From: Prorocentrum cordatum
Lineage: Eukaryota > Sar > Dinophyceae > Prorocentrales > Prorocentraceae
Assembly (NCBI GenBank): GCA_963575745.1
Contig: CAUYUJ010001303.1
Coordinates: 319,399 to 383,398, forward strand
DNA: 64,000 nucleotides
Direction: 5' to 3'
In this document: piece by piece, positions 61,036 to 64,000 of the stretch
Numbering within the stretch: position 1 is the first letter of the stretch
Layout: every line of letters starts with the position of its first letter
Made by a program: the position numbers and the translations under genes
The notes under the pieces: model-generated
Databases searched by the model: none
What the model saw: only the letters and a program-made list of their open reading frames with translations
Told to the model about the DNA's origin: nothing

Positions 61036-61410
61036 AAGTGTATGTTGATGCCGTTGCTTCTTTTTCTGATCTCGTCACGGCCAGCAGCTTATCATAGTTT
61101 TTTGTGCCCCTGGAGAACCTTGCCCGACCCGGATTCGTCGAAAGACGGCTTCGGCGATGCTGACTTGGACCCGGGCGATGCACGTAAATAAGATCTTGAC
61201 ATGGCCAGCTGGTCGTCGTTTCTGTTGTGCCCCTGAAGGTCCTGGCCCGACCCGGAGTCGTCGAAAGACGGCTTCGGGGTGAACACCTCGATGGCGTCCA
61301 AGAGGGGGCATGGACCAATGGGTGTAAATATCATGGGATCACTGATTATCTCCCCAGATTTCGTTCCCAGATGTCGTTCCCAGACGTCCAGCCACCAGTG
61401 ATCATTACTA
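61036..61410 (+). repeat. Tandem ~125-bp units (GACCCGGA-TCGTCGAAAGACGG)
   Basis: GGCCAGCAGCTTATC, TTGTGCCCCTGGAGAACCTT, GCCCGACCCGGATTCGTCGA and AAGACGGCTTCGG at 61078-61155 recur from about 61203. The CGTCGAAAGACG block could form a small hairpin. A partial unit lies before the foldback at 60902. Confidence 0.7.
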
Positions 61411-61608
61411 TTGCTGATGGGCTTGTTTTCCACCACCACCACCACAAGTTGGAGAGGGAGGAGGGGGAGGAGGAGGAGGAGGAGGAGGAGGAGGAGGAGG
61501 AGGAGGAGGAGGGAGGAGGATGAGAAGGAGGAGGTGGAGGAGGAGGAGGAGGACCTCCTCCCCCTCCAACTTATGGTGGTGGTGGTGGAAAACACGCCCA
61601 TCAATTGC
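61411..61608. mobile_element. CCACCACC foldback with GGA-array loop, copy 2 of 2
   Basis: Left arm GATGGGCTTGTTTTCCACCA, then CCACCACCACAAGTTGGAG. Right arm CTCCAACTTATGGTGGTGG, then TGGTGGAAAACACGCCCATC. The arms are complementary for about 40 bp. The loop is GGA-rich (61455-61555) and ends in a short CCTCCTCCCC that extends the stem. Confidence 0.85.
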
Positions 61609-61785
61609 GATGCTGGGGAGCTCGATGCATCCTACGTGCCCATGCGTCGTGAGGGCGGATGGCTGCTGTCTGGCTGTCTCGTGCTGTTCCACAGCGTGTC
61701 TCCTGGCCCGCCCACCGGGGGGCCGCGGCCTCGTGCCTCGGGCCCCGGCATGCGTTTTCCCTGCTCTCGGACACCCCCTCTCGTC
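61609..61785. other. Short unassigned stretch
   Basis: No gene or repeat was recognised. Confidence 0.35.
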
Positions 61786-61985
61786 GGGGGCGGAAAAGAG
61801 GGGGGTGATGACTAGGGGGGGGTGGATATCATGGCGGGGGCCATGAGATTTCCCCAGATTTCATGGCGCCTCTTCTTATTTCAATACGTCCCTTGGCCCC
61901 CCCGCGGGGCCGCGCACATGCCGCCGGTCATGATTTGGACACCCCCCTCTTGGCCGCTCCCGACTCTCGGACGCCCCCGAGGCGC
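61786..61985 (+). repeat. GGATATCATGGCGG dispersed repeat, copy 4 of 4
   Basis: GGGGGCGGAAAAGAGGGGGG, TGATGACTAGG, GGATATCATGGCGGGGGCCA, ATTTCATGGCGCCTCTTCTT and GCCGCGCACATGCCGCC, closest to copy 2 at 31556. Confidence 0.85.
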
Positions 61986-61990
61986 CAACT

Positions 61991-62277
61991 GCCGATGCAT
62001 GGGCGATGGAGCGGTGATGCGGCGCGATCCTCCGACGCCATCTGCTCTGGATGGGTTATGTATCAAGGGGGAGGGATGAACCTCCCGACGGAGCTTGCCC
62101 AATCCCGCCCCCTCCGTCCTCCCTCCCTTCCTCCTCCTCCTCCTCCTCCTCCTCCTCCTCCTCCTCCTCTTCCTCCAACCCCCCCTCCACCCGTGCCGAC
62201 AGCACGTGCCCAAACACCCCAGTGGATCCATCCAGAGTACCATCCACTCGGACCCCATCTGGAAGGCCTTCAAATCC
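61991..62277. repeat. Two fragments of the GATGCAT family around a CTC array
   Basis: GCCGATGCATGGGCGATGGA and GATGCGGCGCGATCCTCCGA lie at 61991-62046. A (CTC)n array lies at 62130-62172. ACTCGGACCCCATCTGGAAG and GCC at 62248-62270 match the right terminus of the same family. Confidence 0.6.
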
Positions 62278-62734
62278 GCCAGCGTCGCATAAGCGTCTGC
62301 TACTCCATGAGATAGCGCCGAATTTGTGTCGATTTGCGTCGACCAGCGCCAAGGTAACGTCGATTAGCGTGACGAGCAGACTGCAGCGCCGGAGGAGGGG
62401 AGGGGGCCGTCCTGCGCTGAGGCTCCGAGCCCTGCCTCCCGCTGGTGCAGAGCCCCTCCTCCGCAGGGTTGAGGTTCTTCCTCCTTCCCTCCTCCGCCTT
62501 CCTCCCTCCGCCTACTCTTCATGTCCTTCTCATCCCCCTCCTTCCTTCTCCTCTTCCCTCCTCCCATTCCTCCTCCTCCTTCTCCTCCAGTCCACTTCCT
62601 TACGCATAACTTCTCCCTGTCGCACCCCGAGGCCAGTTTTTAGGGCGGGCTGGGCGTTCCGCCTGAGACTTCCTGACCACTCATGACCCTGAAGCTCTTA
62701 GAAAGTGACAACAGTTTCACAGATGGAGGCCGGG
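62278..62734. other. Unassigned, pyrimidine-rich
   Basis: GTCGATTTGCGTCGACCAGC and CGTCGATTAGCGT near 62330-62370 resemble the AGCGTCGATT repeats at 36105. TCC/CTT-rich sequence covers 62470-62590. No gene was seen. Confidence 0.4.
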
Positions 62735-63003
62735 TAGTTTTCAAAATGTGGCTCTCGCCTGAGCGCCGCGCACATTCGTTATCGAGAATGGGACGAATTG
62801 CGCGGATTGAGGGCGGGTTGTTTTCAAAATGTGGCTCTCGCGTTAGCGACGCGCACATTCGTTTGCAAAACTCGCAAGAGGTTCACTTAAACATGTGGCT
62901 CTGGCCTTGGTGCCGCGCACATTCGTAACATTTGCACGAGTTTTATTTATTGAGGGCGGTTTCCTTTCAAACTATGGCTCTCGCCTTAGCGCCGCGCCCA
63001 ATA
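62735..63003 (+). repeat. Four tandem ~75-bp units (CAAAATGTGGCTCTCG)
   Basis: TTTTCAAAATGTGGCTCTCG followed by a GCGCCGCGCACATTCGT-like end occurs at about 62735, 62820, 62884 and 62962. Spacing is 64-85 bp. Confidence 0.8.
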
Positions 63004-63309
63004 TTGTTGACGTTGCAAGGGCTTAACATATTCCCACGATCGACGTATCAGAAATTATGTTTTGTAAGGCATACTGATCATGAGGGCACAACAGCTACGA
63101 TGCTTCGCAATTTTGAAGTCCCAGGAATGTCGTTCTGGCACGGTTCAGGATCGTCAAGACGCAACAGTTAGGCATGCTTCAGGGTGTTCCAACGGTTGCC
63201 TGACAACGAGTCAGGTCCCTTTGTGGAAATGAACCGTTGTAGGGGCCTATGAAGAGGGTGCTTAGGTGAGGGCTTATTCAAACATCGTTGGTGACCCATG
63301 GGTTTACAC
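63004..63309. other. AT-richer unassigned stretch
   Basis: About 300 bp of visibly lower GC than the rest of the window. No gene or RNA was recognised. Confidence 0.4.
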
Positions 63310-63480
63310 TGCTCCTCCTCCTCCTCCTCCCTCCTCCCTTTCCTCCTCACTTCCTCCCTCTCCTCCTCCTCCTCGTCCTCCTCCTCCTACATCCTCCTCC
63401 TCCTCCTCCTCCTCCTCCTCATCCCCCTCCTCCTCCTCCTCCTCCTCCTCCTCCTCCTCCTCCTCCTCCTCCTGGGTTCC
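63310..63480. repeat. CTC arrays
   Basis: CTC/CTCC arrays with a TCC-rich start and a pure (CTC)n block at 63425-63475. Confidence 0.95.
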
Positions 63481-63481
63481 A

Positions 63482-63668
63482 AGCCTCCCGAATGGGGTCC
63501 GAGTAGATGTATCGGAGATGCTGCTCGATTCGAAGTCCGATATTCTCCACGCCGACGGTGCTGATGCGTCGCCGACGTCGCCGACACATCGGCGATGCAT
63601 CGACGATGCATTGGCGATGCAGCGGGATCCTCCGACCCCATCTACTCTCACCCCATTTGGGAGGCCTC
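63482..63668. mobile_element. GATGCAT palindromic element, copy 7
   Basis: AGCCTCCCGAATGGGGTCCG, a TCGATTCGAAGTCCGAT segment, GTCGCCGACGTCGCCGACAC, ATCGGCGATGCATCGACG, and CCTCCGACCCCATCTACTC, GGGAGGCCTC. Confidence 0.8.
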
Positions 63669-64000
63669 TGCTCTTGCTTCAGAGAGTGCTCCAGGACACA
63701 GTGCTGGGCGTTCTTCCTCCTTCCTCCTCCTCACCATCATCCTCATCCTCCTCCTCCTCCTCCTCCCTCCTCCTCCTCCTCCTCCTCCTCCTTTTCCTTC
63801 TCCTTCGAAGACCACTTAACTTTGGTCTCTGGCTGCTCGAGCCTGATGTGCGGCCCACTCGGCGGACGCACCTCCGGCCGCGCTGGGCGCCTCCCTCTGC
63901 CCGTGGGAGGCGCTCGACTCGGACGACTGGCTCGTGGTGGAGGACGTCGAGACAGTCCTGGACGACTAGACTAGCAGGGGCCTCACCCTTCGAGGAGGAA
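63669..64000. other. CTC array and unassigned end of window
   Basis: CTC/CATC arrays cover 63715-63800. The final 190 bp is open in several plus frames and has no recognised motif. It may continue beyond the window. Confidence 0.5.

Overview
The window is a 64-kb piece of a large, repeat-filled eukaryotic nuclear genome, most likely from a dinoflagellate. Supporting observations are: high GC; degenerate copies of dinoflagellate-type retroelements (a Ty1/copia element, several LINE copies with an APE endonuclease, RNase H and C-terminal zinc fingers, and another reverse transcriptase); long (GGA)n, (GAT)n and (TG)n arrays; and a 19-of-21 match to the dinoflagellate spliced leader (SL) at the 5' edge of the LINE. 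The GC level and GGA/CTC arrays would suit a free-living, GC-rich species such as Prorocentrum, but the genus is an inference. No intact host gene, tRNA, rRNA or CRISPR array was recognised. Most long open frames are artefacts of trinucleotide repeats (poly-Gly, -Pro, -Glu, -Asp, -Ser).

Layout. 1-5.4 kb: simple and dispersed repeats, with one weak coding candidate near 4.1 kb. 5.5-7.6 kb: 3' half of a LINE (zinc finger, RNase H, terminal Cys fingers) with three in-frame stops. 7.6-11.9 kb: microsatellites and short dispersed repeats. 11.9-21.4 kb: nearly complete but decayed Ty1/copia element with two ~175-200 bp LTRs, in the order gag, protease, integrase, RT, RNase H. 22.05-22.76 kb: 3' end of a second LINE with C2H2 fingers. 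23.7-25.0 kb: a 17-unit, ~73-bp satellite with a four-unit higher-order repeat. 25-28.5 kb: long microsatellites and palindromic elements. 28.8-29.9 kb: RT pseudogene split by a 153-bp foldback element. 30-36.8 kb: MITE-like elements and paired dispersed repeats. 36.8-42.3 kb: near full-length but frameshifted LINE with the SL-like sequence at its 5' end. 42.4-45.1 kb: large GGA, CTC and GAT arrays. 45.2-48.5 kb: UPF1-like superfamily 1 helicase pseudogene. 48.5-64 kb: microsatellites mixed with at least six families of short palindromic or dispersed repeats.

The window holds no operon or pathway; its logic is nested insertion. LINEs and the copia element supplied long coding relics. Short inverted-repeat elements, several bounded by TA, then inserted into them and into each other, and some of these foldbacks carry a GGA/CTC microsatellite in their loop. 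Because no search could be run, family counts are minimum counts from reading the sequence, and boundaries are approximate to about 10 bp unless stated.
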